From the NCBI GenBank assembly GCA_023717525.1, contig JAMQPK010000119.1, positions 1 to 44,930 of the forward strand: a DNA stretch of 44,930 bases. Direction: 5' to 3'. Position 1 is the first letter of the stretch. Every line of letters begins with the position of its first letter. Shown piece after piece: positions 33,360 through 41,784 of this stretch. Position numbers and translations under genes: made by a program. The notes under the pieces were generated by a model. The model was not told where the DNA came from and made no database searches. It worked only from the letters and a program-made list of their open reading frames with translations. This DNA is from Vicinamibacterales bacterium. GTDB lineage: Bacteria; Acidobacteriota; Vicinamibacteria; Vicinamibacterales; JAMQPK01.

Positions 33360-35414
33360 ATGCCTCCTTCTCGCAACCCCCTCATCGCGCAGTGGTCCGG
33401 GCCTTATGGGGGAGTCCCTCCCTGGGACGAGATGCGTCCGGAGCATTTTCCGGAAGCGCTTGGCATCGCGATCGATGCGCAACGCGCCGAAGTCGAGGCC
33501 ATCGCGAACAGCGCCGAACCTGCAACCTTCGACAACACTATTGTCGCGCTCGAGCGCAGCGGCGCGCTCCTCGATCGGCTGCAGCGCTTTTTCGGCGTCG
33601 CTCGCGAAAGCGTCACGACGTCCGAATATCAGGCGCTGGAGCGCGAGTGGCAGCCGAAGCTGTCCGCTGCGGCAGACGCGATCATCTTCAATCGTCGATT
33701 GTTCGAACGGGTCGAAGCTGTCTATCAGTCGCTGCCTGCGTCTTTTCTCGATGCCGAACAAAGACGCCTTGCGACGCGGCTTCGCGACAACCTCGTTCGG
33801 CGCGGCGCCAGACTTGATACGGAGGGCCAGCGAAGGCTTCTGCAGATCAATCAGGATCTGGCGGCTCTCTTCGCTGACTTCAGAGCCAAGGTCCTCGCCG
33901 ACGAAAACACGTGGACCGTCATCGAGCGCGAATCCGATCTTTCGGGCCTCCCGGCATCATTTGTTTCTGCCTCGAAGGTCGCCGCCGAAGTGCGCGGTTT
34001 GAGCGACGGCTGGGCCATCCTCAACACCAGGTCGAGCGTCGATCCCTTCCTGACATTCTCGTCGCGGCGCGAGCTGCGCGAGGCTGTGTGGCGCCGGTTC
34101 AAGGGAAGGGGCGACAACGGTGATGAGAACGACACCAAAGCGACGACGGTCCGCATTGTGAATCTTCGGGCCGAGCGCGCCAGGCTGCTTGGATTTGCCA
34201 CTCACGCGCACTGGCGGATGGCCGACAGCATGGCGGGCGATCCGAAGGCCGCCGAGGCGCTGATGCGGAAGGTCTGGCCTGCGGCCACGGCTCAAGTCGG
34301 GCGCGATGTTGCCGAGATGCAGGCCTTCGCCGATCGCGAGCAGCCGGGCATGGTGATCGAGCCGTGGGACTATCTCTACTTTGCCGAAAAGGTCCGCAAG
34401 GCGAAATACGATCTCGATCAGAACGACGTCAAGCCGTACTTCGCGCTCGAGAACATGGTGGAAGCGATGATGTGGTCGGCCGAGCGCCGGTTCGATATTG
34501 CCTTCGCCGAAATTACCGGCACCGTGCCTGTCTTCCATCCCGACGTGCGCGTGTGGGAGGTGACCGACGGGCCGACCGGCGCCCACCGCGGTCTCTTTTA
34601 CCTGGATAATTTTGCTCGTCCGGGAAAACGCTCTGGCGCCTGGGCGGGTACCTATCGCGTACAGAGCAGCTTCGATGGCCGTGTCACACCCATTGCGTCG
34701 AACAACAACAACTTCGTGAAAGCGTCGGCGGGCGAGCCGGTGTTGATTTCCCTGGATGATGCGGAGACGCTGTTTCACGAATTCGGACACGCGCTGCACA
34801 GCCTGTTGCAGAACATCCGCTATCGCAGTTTGTCCACCACGCCGCGCGACTTCGTCGAGCTACCGTCGCAGTTGAACGAGCGGTGGCTGCTGACGCGTGA
34901 GGTGCTGGATCGCTTCGCCCGCCATTGCGAGACGGGCCAGCCGATGCCGGACGCGCTCGTCGAGAAAATCGTGCGTTCCCAGAGATTCAATCAGGGCTAT
35001 CGCACCGTCGAGTTTCTGGCGGCGGCCATCATCGACATGGATCTCCACACCCGGCCAGACGGGGTTCGCGACATCGCGGTGTTCGAGCGCGAAGCGCTCG
35101 CAACGCTGGCCGGCATGCCTCGGGAGATCGCGCTACGGCATCGACTGCCGCAGTTCGATCATCTGTTCGGCAACGATTCGTACTCGGCCGGCTACTACAG
35201 CTATCTCTGGGCCGATGTCATGGCCGCCGATGCCTGGCAGGCCTTTGTCGAGGCGGAGGGGCCGTGGGACAAAGCCGTCATCGAGCGGCTCGAGACGCAC
35301 ATCCTCTCCGATGGCAATTCCATCGATCGGGCGGAAGCCTATCGCCGGTTCCGCGGGCACGATCCCGATCCGCAAGCGCTGCTCGACGCGCGAGGACTTA
35401 CCGCCGTCACCTAG
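33360..35414 (+). CDS. M3-family zinc oligopeptidase (dipeptidyl carboxypeptidase/oligopeptidase A type)
   Basis: 684 residues, the normal size for Dcp/OpdA. Opens with NPLIAQWSGPYGGVPPWDEM, the common start of these enzymes. The zinc motif HEFGHALH is at residues 473-480, with the third ligand Glu expected in the downstream DFVELPSQLNERWLL (FVELPSQ). C-terminal signature residues in SYSAGYYSYLWADVMAADAW are typical. It degrades short peptides in the cytoplasm; no signal peptide is present. ATG 33360 with GGCGGA just before is chosen over an upstream in-frame ATG at 33204, since the 52 residues between look non-coding. The 180-bp gap upstream holds no clear element. Confidence 0.9.
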   Translation: MPPSRNPLIAQWSGPYGGVPPWDEMRPEHFPEALGIAIDAQRAEVEAIANSAEPATFDNTIVALERSGALLDRLQRFFGVARESVTTSEYQALEREWQPKLSAAADAIIFNRRLFERVEAVYQSLPASFLDAEQRRLATRLRDNLVRRGARLDTEGQRRLLQINQDLAALFADFRAKVLADENTWTVIERESDLSGLPASFVSASKVAAEVRGLSDGWAILNTRSSVDPFLTFSSRRELREAVWRRFKGRGDNGDENDTKATTVRIVNLRAERARLLGFATHAHWRMADSMAGDPKAAEALMRKVWPAATAQVGRDVAEMQAFADREQPGMVIEPWDYLYFAEKVRKAKYDLDQNDVKPYFALENMVEAMMWSAERRFDIAFAEITGTVPVFHPDVRVWEVTDGPTGAHRGLFYLDNFARPGKRSGAWAGTYRVQSSFDGRVTPIASNNNNFVKASAGEPVLISLDDAETLFHEFGHALHSLLQNIRYRSLSTTPRDFVELPSQLNERWLLTREVLDRFARHCETGQPMPDALVEKIVRSQRFNQGYRTVEFLAAAIIDMDLHTRPDGVRDIAVFEREALATLAGMPREIALRHRLPQFDHLFGNDSYSAGYYSYLWADVMAADAWQAFVEAEGPWDKAVIERLETHILSDGNSIDRAEAYRRFRGHDPDPQALLDARGLTAVT

Positions 35415-35504
35415 AGCGTACCGAAGGCTGGAACACGGCGCGAATATACGGTATTGTTGCGTTTCGCAAACCCTGAAAAGTCCGTTCCTCGAACAGGAGC
35501 AGCT

Positions 35505-36440
35505 ATGAAACGCTTGCATTGGGCAATGGCGGTCTCGGCATGTCTGGGTGTCGGCATGACGACCGTGTATTCACAGCAGCGCGCCGGTGGTCCTGCGCAG
35601 CCGCCGCGACAATGGTGGGTCGCGAAAGCGAAGCCGGGCCAGTACGGCACGAACAAGCCCCATATCAAGCTTCCCGACCTGAAGGCGCGGCACAAAGGGC
35701 AGGCCAACTGGATGGAAGTGGTGGTGAACGACGAGAACTATCACTCCGAGTACAACCAGGGGGCGCCCGGCACGAAGATCTCGTCGGTGATGCATCCCGA
35801 CACGCGCGAGTTCTACGCGGTCATGGAAGGGCAGATGCGGTTCACGCTCGAAGGGCAGACCGAGCCCATCATCGCGACGCGCGGTTCGATCATCAATATC
35901 CCGAAGAAGACCGCGTACTCGGCAGAGGTGATTGGCGCGACACCGGCGCTGTGGGTCGCTGCGAATCAACAGAATTTCAAGAACCTCTATCCCGTGACCG
36001 ACCCGCGTCCGACGCAGGCAAACGGATTCACGGTCATGAAGATCGGTTTGAACGTGACGCCGGGACCCTATACCGGCAACAACAAGCCGCATTTCAATCT
36101 GTTCGAAGCGCAGAAGGATCCGAAGTTCAGCGGCCAGAACGTCGTGCAGGACGATCACATGTGGGCGCAGGCGATCTGGGGCTACGAGAAGAACCTGCCG
36201 CCCTACGATCCCAACGACAAGGGGCACTTCCATGTCGGAACAGCCGAGTGGTGGATCATCATGCAGGGGCAGATTCGTCACAACATCGAGACCGTAGGCG
36301 ATTTCACGTCGAATGAGGGCGACATCGTCTATGCGCCTCCGTCGACCTGGCACGCGACGCGCTTTGCAGGGCCCGGTCCGTCGTGCCGGCTCGCGACCAG
36401 CACGTATCAGTTCACGAGCTTGCTTGAGCAAACTCAGTAG
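35505..36440 (+). CDS. Secreted bicupin protein
   Basis: 311 residues with a signal peptide (residues 4-24, ending TTVYSQQ). Two cupin domains are seen. The first (about residues 75-150) has the strand-turn pattern REFYAVMEGQMRFTLEGQTEP without a full metal triad. The second (about 215-300) has GHFHVGTAEWWIIMQGQ and, 35 residues on, TWHATRF, which supply His ligands. Metal binding is therefore more likely in the second. No reaction can be assigned; cupins of this kind are dioxygenases, isomerases or sensors. AGGAGC at 35495-35500 precedes the ATG. Converges on ligD; a heptanucleotide repeat lies between. Confidence 0.72.
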   Translation: MKRLHWAMAVSACLGVGMTTVYSQQRAGGPAQPPRQWWVAKAKPGQYGTNKPHIKLPDLKARHKGQANWMEVVVNDENYHSEYNQGAPGTKISSVMHPDTREFYAVMEGQMRFTLEGQTEPIIATRGSIINIPKKTAYSAEVIGATPALWVAANQQNFKNLYPVTDPRPTQANGFTVMKIGLNVTPGPYTGNNKPHFNLFEAQKDPKFSGQNVVQDDHMWAQAIWGYEKNLPPYDPNDKGHFHVGTAEWWIIMQGQIRHNIETVGDFTSNEGDIVYAPPSTWHATRFAGPGPSCRLATSTYQFTSLLEQTQ

Positions 36441-36451
36441 GTTCCGGGATC

Positions 36452-36486
36452 GGACCAGGGACCAACGCCTAAGGACCAAGGACTTT
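36452..36486. repeat. Heptanucleotide repeat tract 2
   Basis: Five units in register: GGACCAG, GGACCAA, CGCCTAA, GGACCAA, GGACTTT. The tract sits between the convergent bicupin and ligD genes and includes the ligD stop codon (plus-strand CTA 36469-36471), so the last residues of LigD (LGP) come from the repeat. Confidence 0.8.
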
Positions 36487-38466
36487 TCGTAGATCCACGC
36501 CCTTCGACGTACGGAACGCCTTCCACAGGTCGCCAACCTCGGCGAGCCGGTCGGGAAGGTTGCGGATGGTGAAATCGCGCGGGCTCACGCCATCGTCGAT
36601 TTCCTTCCACGTCAGGGGGGTCGAAGCGCCGGCAAACTCGCTCGCCCGTGCGCTGTACGCGCAGGCGAGCGACTTCCCCTGAATATTCTGCAGGTAATCG
36701 ACGTACACCTTCGGTCCGCGTGCGCGAACCGCTCTTGTGACGGTTGCCGCTTTAGGGTGTTTCTCTGCGACGACCGTCGCGACGATCTGACAGAAAATCT
36801 GTCCGGCGTCGTATGGCGTGCCGGGTAACAGTGGGATGAAAATGTGAATGCCACTGGCGCCCGAGGTCTTCGGATAGCCCATCACCTTCAGTTTTTCGAG
36901 CTCATCGCGCACCCAGCGCGCCACATCAAGGACCCGGTCGAACGCCACTCCCGGCATCGGATCGAGATCGATCGCACAGTGGTCGGCGACTTCCGGCGAT
37001 TGCACGCGGGAGAACCACGGGTCCTGCGAGATCACGGCCAGCTGCGCCATGTAGATGAGCGTGGTCAGATCGCCGCCGATGATCCGGCTGGGCACGTCGT
37101 GGTCGTCTGCCAGCGTGGCCACGCGCACGCCCGCCGGGACCTTTTCCGGCGCGCGCTGCTGATAGAACGACGGACCGCCCACACCATTCGGGAAGCGCTT
37201 CATGATGAGCGGGCGCTCGGCGACGACAGGCAGGATGAAGGGCGCAACGCGCACGTAGTAGCGCATCAGGTCGCCTTTGGTGATCTTCAGCTTCGGCCAG
37301 AACACCTTGCGCAGGTTGCTGACGTCGAGCCTTACCCCATCGGGGAGGTGGAGAACACCCGAGCCCGGGCCTTTTTCGATGGCTGTCAGTTGCGCGACAA
37401 GATCATGTGCGGGAGGTGCGGAGGGTGCGGGAGGTGCGAGTGGTGCTTGCCTCTTGCCCTTCGCCCCTTGCCCCTTCCTCTTGTCGTGCAGTGTGAGCTC
37501 CGGCTCCTTCTTCACCGACGTCACAATCACATCATCTCTCATGCCGAGATAGACCGGCTGGCGCAGGGCGCCGTCGTCGGTCCACTCGCCGAACTTCACC
37601 TGCGCCACCAGATTCGGCTTTACCCAGTGCGGCCGCTCGTTGGTGCGAATGCGCCCTTTGAACGCCGACGCGGGAGACTCGAGCGGCTTCAGCAGCTTCA
37701 TTACTCGATCGAGTTCACGCTCGTTGAAGCCAGTGCCGGTGTGTCCTGCGTAGATGAGATCGCCGTCCTTGTCGTAGTAGCCAAGCAGCAGTGCCCCGAA
37801 CGGCCGCCCCATCGTGCGCGCTTCGGTCCACCCACCCACGACGAACTCCTGTTCGTGCAGGATCTTCAGCTTCCGCCAGTCGCGAGTCCTTCTTCCTGTG
37901 TGATAGATGGACTCGACCCCTTTCGCGATCACCCCTTCCCAACCCTGTTCGAGCGCGCGGGTGTAGAGCGCGCGGCCGTCGCCCGGGACGACTTCGCTGA
38001 GGCGGAGGATCTGGGAACCGGAATTTCGAAAGATCCGCTCGAGGCGCGCGCGACGAGCCGTCAGCGCCAGCGATCGCAGGTCCTCGTTGCGATCGCGCAG
38101 CGCATCGAATGCGATGAAGGCAACACGGCCGGCAGCAGATCGACTGTTCGACTCGGTGAGGTGAATACGGTTCTGAAGGCGTTGAAATCCGGCAGGCTCG
38201 CCGTCAGCGTCGAGGGCAACGATTTCGCCGTCGAGTACGACCGGCCCTTTCAGCTTCCTGTTGAAGCGCTTCAGCTCGGCGACGAGGTCAGGGAACTGGG
38301 CCGTCTTGTCGTTTCCGAGCCTGGACCAGATGCGAACGGGCACTCGACCAGCCGGGTCGAGCTCGATGATGGCCCGGATGCCGTCGTATTTCGGTTCGTA
38401 GACAAGCGACGCATCTTCGAGCGGCGCGTCCTCGAGGGTCGCCAGCATCGGAGCAATAAACGCCAT
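36469..38466 (-). CDS. ligD: DNA ligase D, ligase-polymerase form
   Basis: 665 residues. Residues 1-300 form an ATP-dependent DNA ligase: motif I EPKYDGIRA (Lys 26 is the AMP acceptor), LDGEIVALD, EGVIAKGVES, and an OB-like region ending in VYLGMRDD. Residues about 365-665 are the LigD polymerase/primase domain, with FWPKLKITKGDLMRYYVRVA, the metal motif DLDPMPG and SGASGIHIFIPLLPG. The 3'-phosphoesterase domain present in many LigD proteins is missing. LigD works with Ku in non-homologous end joining; no Ku gene is in the window. The linker (around residues 325-355) is encoded by tandem repeats and reads as a Lys/Pro/Ala-rich stretch. It is the last gene of a three-gene unit, 12 nt behind the oxidoreductase. 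Confidence 0.9.
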   Translation of the reverse strand: MAFIAPMLATLEDAPLEDASLVYEPKYDGIRAIIELDPAGRVPVRIWSRLGNDKTAQFPDLVAELKRFNRKLKGPVVLDGEIVALDADGEPAGFQRLQNRIHLTESNSRSAAGRVAFIAFDALRDRNEDLRSLALTARRARLERIFRNSGSQILRLSEVVPGDGRALYTRALEQGWEGVIAKGVESIYHTGRRTRDWRKLKILHEQEFVVGGWTEARTMGRPFGALLLGYYDKDGDLIYAGHTGTGFNERELDRVMKLLKPLESPASAFKGRIRTNERPHWVKPNLVAQVKFGEWTDDGALRQPVYLGMRDDVIVTSVKKEPELTLHDKRKGQGAKGKRQAPLAPPAPSAPPAHDLVAQLTAIEKGPGSGVLHLPDGVRLDVSNLRKVFWPKLKITKGDLMRYYVRVAPFILPVVAERPLIMKRFPNGVGGPSFYQQRAPEKVPAGVRVATLADDHDVPSRIIGGDLTTLIYMAQLAVISQDPWFSRVQSPEVADHCAIDLDPMPGVAFDRVLDVARWVRDELEKLKVMGYPKTSGASGIHIFIPLLPGTPYDAGQIFCQIVATVVAEKHPKAATVTRAVRARGPKVYVDYLQNIQGKSLACAYSARASEFAGASTPLTWKEIDDGVSPRDFTIRNLPDRLAEVGDLWKAFRTSKGVDLRKVLGP
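37407..37485. repeat. Tandem 9-mers then 7-mers inside the ligD linker
   Basis: Five 9-nt units (GTGCGGGAG-like, 37407-37451) are followed by heptamers in register (CTCTTGC, CCTTCGC, CCCTTGC, CCCTTCC, 37451-37478), with a partial fifth. The region encodes the low-complexity linker between the ligase and polymerase domains. Because 9 is a multiple of 3 the first array is frame-neutral; a change of one unit in the second would shift the frame. Confidence 0.75.
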
Positions 38467-38478
38467 CGCAGATGCCGG

Positions 38479-39186
38479 CTAGTAGCTGAAGCGATCGTTG
38501 AACCACGGCTCCGCGGTGTTCGAGTAGCCGCGCACTTCCCAAAATCCCTTCTGATCTTCGGCGAGAAACTCGACCTTGCGGATCCATTTCGCGCCCTTCC
38601 AGGCATACAGCTTCGGCGTAATCATCCGCACCGGCCCGCCGTGCTCGCGAGGCAGCGGCCGGCCTTCCCACGTGTGGACGAGCAGCACATCTTCATCGAT
38701 CGCGCGCGCAAGCGGGAGGTTCACCGTGTAGGGAACGAAGCTGCCCGGCAGGAAATCGTAACCGGTGCACAGAATATGCCTGGCATCGTCCTTCGGCACA
38801 GCAAGCTCGGCGATCGTGCGAAACCGCACGCCTTTCCAGTGATTGTCGAGCCGGCTCCAGGTGGTGACGCAGTGAAAATCGCTGACGTCTTCAGCCTGCG
38901 GCAGCTCCAGAAATTGCTGCCAGTTCACGGTGAAGGGATTGTCCACCAGGCCGGCGACCTCGAGCTTCCATTTGTCGAGCGGGATGTCTGGTTGCTCGCC
39001 CAGATCGAGCACCGGCCAGTTCTTCACCAGATGCTGCCCGACCGGGACGGCCGGCATGCCATGACGATTCGGCGGGCCGCTGCCTTCCGGCGCCGAGTCG
39101 GCAAAGGGCACGTTCACCGTGTCCGGCCGCATCTCCCGCTGCCGCTCGATGTATCGCTGCCGCCGTTGATAGATATCGTCCGACAC
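38479..39186 (-). CDS. Sulfite oxidase-like molybdopterin oxidoreductase
   Basis: 235 residues with no signal peptide. The oxidoreductase molybdopterin-binding domain spans residues 45-215. The Mo-coordinating Cys is in SDFHCVTTWSRLDNHW, and the GGPVRMITPKLYAWKGAKW segment is the conserved cofactor-binding end. It belongs to the short YedY/'sulfite oxidase-like oxidoreductase' group. It is distinct from the Tat-exported SoxC-like enzyme at the left of the window, since it lacks the dimerisation domain. Substrate unknown. It starts four bases behind the dehydrogenase stop and is followed 12 bases later by ligD. Confidence 0.85.
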   Translation of the reverse strand: MSDDIYQRRQRYIERQREMRPDTVNVPFADSAPEGSGPPNRHGMPAVPVGQHLVKNWPVLDLGEQPDIPLDKWKLEVAGLVDNPFTVNWQQFLELPQAEDVSDFHCVTTWSRLDNHWKGVRFRTIAELAVPKDDARHILCTGYDFLPGSFVPYTVNLPLARAIDEDVLLVHTWEGRPLPREHGGPVRMITPKLYAWKGAKWIRKVEFLAEDQKGFWEVRGYSNTAEPWFNDRFSY

Positions 39187-39190
39187 GCGA

Positions 39191-40081
39191 TCACCGGTTC
39201 ACTGCCGACAGCTGTTCCAGTACGAGCAACAGCGAGTGATATCCGAGGCGTCCATGTCCCTGCGCTTTGAGGGCGACGTAAAACTGCCTGACGAGCGCGA
39301 GGCCTGGCATGGAAATCCCCATCCGTCTCGATTCGTCGAGCACGATCCCGAGGTCTTTTTCGAAATGCTCGACAAAGAATCCCGGATCGAAGTTGCGCTT
39401 CACCATCTTCGGCGCGAGATTGTCGAGAATCCAGCACTGCGCGGCGCCTTTGGCGATCGAGCTGAGCATCGTGTCGAGATCGAGCCCGGCCTTATAGCCG
39501 TAGAGCAGGCTCTCGCAAACACCGATGATCGTACCGGCCAGCACGATCTGATTGCACATCTTGGTGTGCTGCCCGTTGCCCGCGCCACCTTGATGGACGA
39601 TGTTCTTGCCCATCGCCTGGAAGAGCGGCAGCACGGTGTCGACGGCGTCCTTGTCGCCGCCGACCATGATAGAGAGCGTGGCGTTCTTGGCACCGACATC
39701 GCCGCCCGAGACCGGCGCGTCGATCGCCGAGACGCCCTTGGGCTTGGCGGCGGCGTAGATCTCGCGCGAGAGGCTCGGTTCGGTCGTTGTCATGTCCACA
39801 GTGATGGCGCCTTTCTGCACGGCGCTCAGAATCCCTTTGTCGCCGAAATAGACCTCACGCACGTCGGACGGCAGTCCCACGATCGTGAAGATGACGTCGG
39901 ATGCCGCCGCCACGCCACCCGGCGTATCGGCCCACGTAGCGCCCTTGTCGATCAGGCCTTGCGCGCGGGACTTCGTGCGGCTGTAGATCGTCGTCGGATA
40001 GCCTTTGGCCTGCAGATGGCCGCACATCGACAAACCCATCACTCCAGTTCCAATCCAGCCGATACGGGTGCTCTCACTCAT
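39191..40081 (-). CDS. 3-hydroxyisobutyrate dehydrogenase-family oxidoreductase
   Basis: 296 residues, the standard length. Rossmann motif IGWIGTGVMGLSMCGHL at the N-terminus, substrate signature DAPVSGGDVGAKNATLSIMVGG, and the catalytic Lys region GNGQHTKMCNQIVLAG. This marks the beta-hydroxyacid dehydrogenase family (3-hydroxyisobutyrate, tartronate semialdehyde or succinic semialdehyde reductases). It is cytoplasmic, using NAD(P). The ATG at 40081 has GAGGG eight bases upstream. It is the first gene of the unit with the molybdopterin oxidoreductase and ligD; its 5' side borders a long heptanucleotide tract. Confidence 0.9.
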   Translation of the reverse strand: MSESTRIGWIGTGVMGLSMCGHLQAKGYPTTIYSRTKSRAQGLIDKGATWADTPGGVAAASDVIFTIVGLPSDVREVYFGDKGILSAVQKGAITVDMTTTEPSLSREIYAAAKPKGVSAIDAPVSGGDVGAKNATLSIMVGGDKDAVDTVLPLFQAMGKNIVHQGGAGNGQHTKMCNQIVLAGTIIGVCESLLYGYKAGLDLDTMLSSIAKGAAQCWILDNLAPKMVKRNFDPGFFVEHFEKDLGIVLDESRRMGISMPGLALVRQFYVALKAQGHGRLGYHSLLLVLEQLSAVNR

Positions 40082-40097
40082 TTCGAATCCCTCAATT

Positions 40098-40195
40098 AGT
40101 CAATAGGCAATAGACGTTGGTCGTTGGTTCAAGTCGTTGGTCTCAGTCACTGAGTCGACGATCGACGATCGACGATCGACGATGGACGATCACAG
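40098..40195. repeat. Heptanucleotide repeat tract 3 (14 units)
   Basis: A 98-bp stretch that keeps one 7-nt register throughout while the unit drifts: AGTCAAT, AGGCAAT, AGACGTT, GGTCGTT and so on, ending with three exact ATCGACG units (40161-40181) and ATGGACG. It fills the gap between the zinc-ribbon gene and the dehydrogenase gene and includes the zinc-ribbon stop codon (plus-strand TCA 40190-40192). Confidence 0.85.
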
Positions 40196-40402
40196 GTCCA
40201 TCTGCCACGGCCAGACCTCTCCGCATGCCTTGCAGTGGCACCATCGGACGACCCGGCTGTTGGCGAGCCCCTTGACGTTCTGCACCTGACCACAGCTGGG
40301 GCAGGAAATCGGGTGCGGCAGGTCGCTGGCGCGGCGGCCGCCGCGCGGCACATCGCGGCGATCGGGGCGGTCGGGATTTCGGCGATCGGGCGGCTTGCTC
40401 AT
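40190..40402 (-). CDS. Small zinc-ribbon protein
   Basis: 70 residues. A basic, Arg/Asp/Pro-rich N-terminus (residues 1-30) precedes a zinc ribbon with two CxxC pairs, CPSCGQVQNV and CKACGEVWPW. The ribbon resembles that of the degenerate receiver protein at 30713-31249 (CPNCGRQNVL...CLSCRHIW), including the spacing and the aromatic after the second pair, suggesting one domain family used both alone and fused. The role is unknown; RNA or protein binding is plausible. Divergent from the dicarboxylate symporter gene by 20 bp. Confidence 0.7.
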   Translation of the reverse strand: MSKPPDRRNPDRPDRRDVPRGGRRASDLPHPISCPSCGQVQNVKGLANSRVVRWCHCKACGEVWPWQMDL

Positions 40403-40422
40403 GGTTCAGAATAGGACCCAAT

Positions 40423-41784
40423 ATGGAATCGTTCGAGCGCGAGCTCGTGTCAGACCTCGACGACAAGACCGACGACAGCACCCGGTCGCGCAGGCGACTT
40501 CCGCTGCACGTCCGGATTTTACTCGGACTGGCCCTCGGTGCCGGAAGCGGGGGGCTGGCACGGGCAGTTCTCGGCCCGGAATCGGCCCGGCTGAGCTGGA
40601 TTGTGGCGAATATCGCCGAGCCCGCCGGCCAGCTCTTCCTCCGGTCCCTATTGATGACGGTTGTCCCGCTGGTGGCTTCGTCGCTCATCGTCGGCGTCGC
40701 CGGCATTGGGGACGTCAGGCGCCTGGGGCGGGTGGGGCTGAAGACACTCGCCTATACCCTGGTCATCTCGCTCATTTCGGTCGTCATCGGCCTCACTCTC
40801 GCAAACACGGTCAAGCCAGGAACGCACGTCAATCCTGAAACGCGGGATCTTTTATTGAAGGACTACGGGACAGCCGCGGCGGGAATCGCCTCTTCGACCG
40901 CGCCCGGCCCGGGTCAATCGCCGGTTCTGTCGTTCGTGACCATGCTGGTGCCGGCCAACCCGATCGAATCGATGGCGAGATCGACGCCAGACATGATCGG
41001 CTTGATGTTCTTCTCCATCGTGTTCGGCGCCGCACTCACGCTGCTGACGCCGGACCGCTCGGGCCCGGTCATCGCATTGCTGAACGGCATCTTCGAAGCT
41101 GTCGCCAAAGTGATCGACATCGTCATGAAGGTCGCGCCAATCGGCGTGGCATGCCTCATCTTCACGATGACGGCGCGCTTCGGGTTCGGATTTCTCGGCA
41201 GCCTTGCTTGGTATGTGCTGACGGTGCTTGCCGGCCTCGGGATTCATATGTTCGTCGTGTATCCGCTGGCGTTGAAGCTGTTTGCGCGCGTGTCTCCCGT
41301 GGAGTTCTTCAAGCAGGTGCGCACCGTCATGCTGACGGCTTTTTCCACGAGCTCCTCGAACGCGACGCTGCCCACGGCGCTCCGCGTCTCCGAGCTCAAC
41401 CTCGGAGTGCCGCGCGATATCGGCTCGTTCGTGCTGACGGTGGGCGCGACGGCCAACCAAAACGGCACGGCGCTTTATGAGGGCGTCACGGTGTTGTTTC
41501 TCGCGCAGCTTGCGGGTGTTGATCTGACGCTGTCGCAGCAGCTCCTGGTGCTGTACCTCGCCATTCTCGGCAGCATCGGCACGGCCGGCGTGCCTGCAGG
41601 CTCAATCCCGTTCGTCGTCGCGGTGCTCGTAACCGTCGGTATTAATCCGGCCCTGATCGCCGTCATCATCGGCGTGGACCGGTTGCTCGATATGTGCCGG
41701 ACAACGCTGAATGTGATCGGCGATATGACCGCCGCAGTGTACGTGGCGAGATCCGAAGGAGCGACGTTGAAACTTACGCGGTAG
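40423..41784 (+). CDS. Dicarboxylate/amino acid:cation symporter (DAACS family)
   Basis: 453 residues with eight expected membrane helices and two re-entrant loops. Family signatures: FSTSSSNATLPT (Ser-rich HP1 tip), VGATANQNGTALYEG (NMDGT-type motif, here NQNGT), AGVPAGSIPF (HP2), and GVDRLLDMCRTTLNVIGD in TM8, whose Asp and Arg bind substrate. The Arg in TM8 is the position that favours acidic substrates, so glutamate, aspartate or C4-dicarboxylate uptake driven by Na+ or H+ is expected. The start lies 20 bp from the divergent zinc-ribbon gene. The stop codon lies in a heptanucleotide repeat. Confidence 0.92.
   Translation: MESFERELVSDLDDKTDDSTRSRRRLPLHVRILLGLALGAGSGGLARAVLGPESARLSWIVANIAEPAGQLFLRSLLMTVVPLVASSLIVGVAGIGDVRRLGRVGLKTLAYTLVISLISVVIGLTLANTVKPGTHVNPETRDLLLKDYGTAAAGIASSTAPGPGQSPVLSFVTMLVPANPIESMARSTPDMIGLMFFSIVFGAALTLLTPDRSGPVIALLNGIFEAVAKVIDIVMKVAPIGVACLIFTMTARFGFGFLGSLAWYVLTVLAGLGIHMFVVYPLALKLFARVSPVEFFKQVRTVMLTAFSTSSSNATLPTALRVSELNLGVPRDIGSFVLTVGATANQNGTALYEGVTVLFLAQLAGVDLTLSQQLLVLYLAILGSIGTAGVPAGSIPFVVAVLVTVGINPALIAVIIGVDRLLDMCRTTLNVIGDMTAAVYVARSEGATLKLTR

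Noticed and set aside
36844-39270. Very long open frame on the plus strand antisense to ligD and the oxidoreductase
   Set aside because: It covers two genes with clear catalytic motifs on the other strand. The translation is rich in Arg, His and Asp without domains, as expected from a GC-rich antisense frame.
40154-40188. Possible CRISPR-like array at the ATCGACG repeats
   Set aside because: Units are 7 nt and directly adjacent without spacers, and no cas genes are present.
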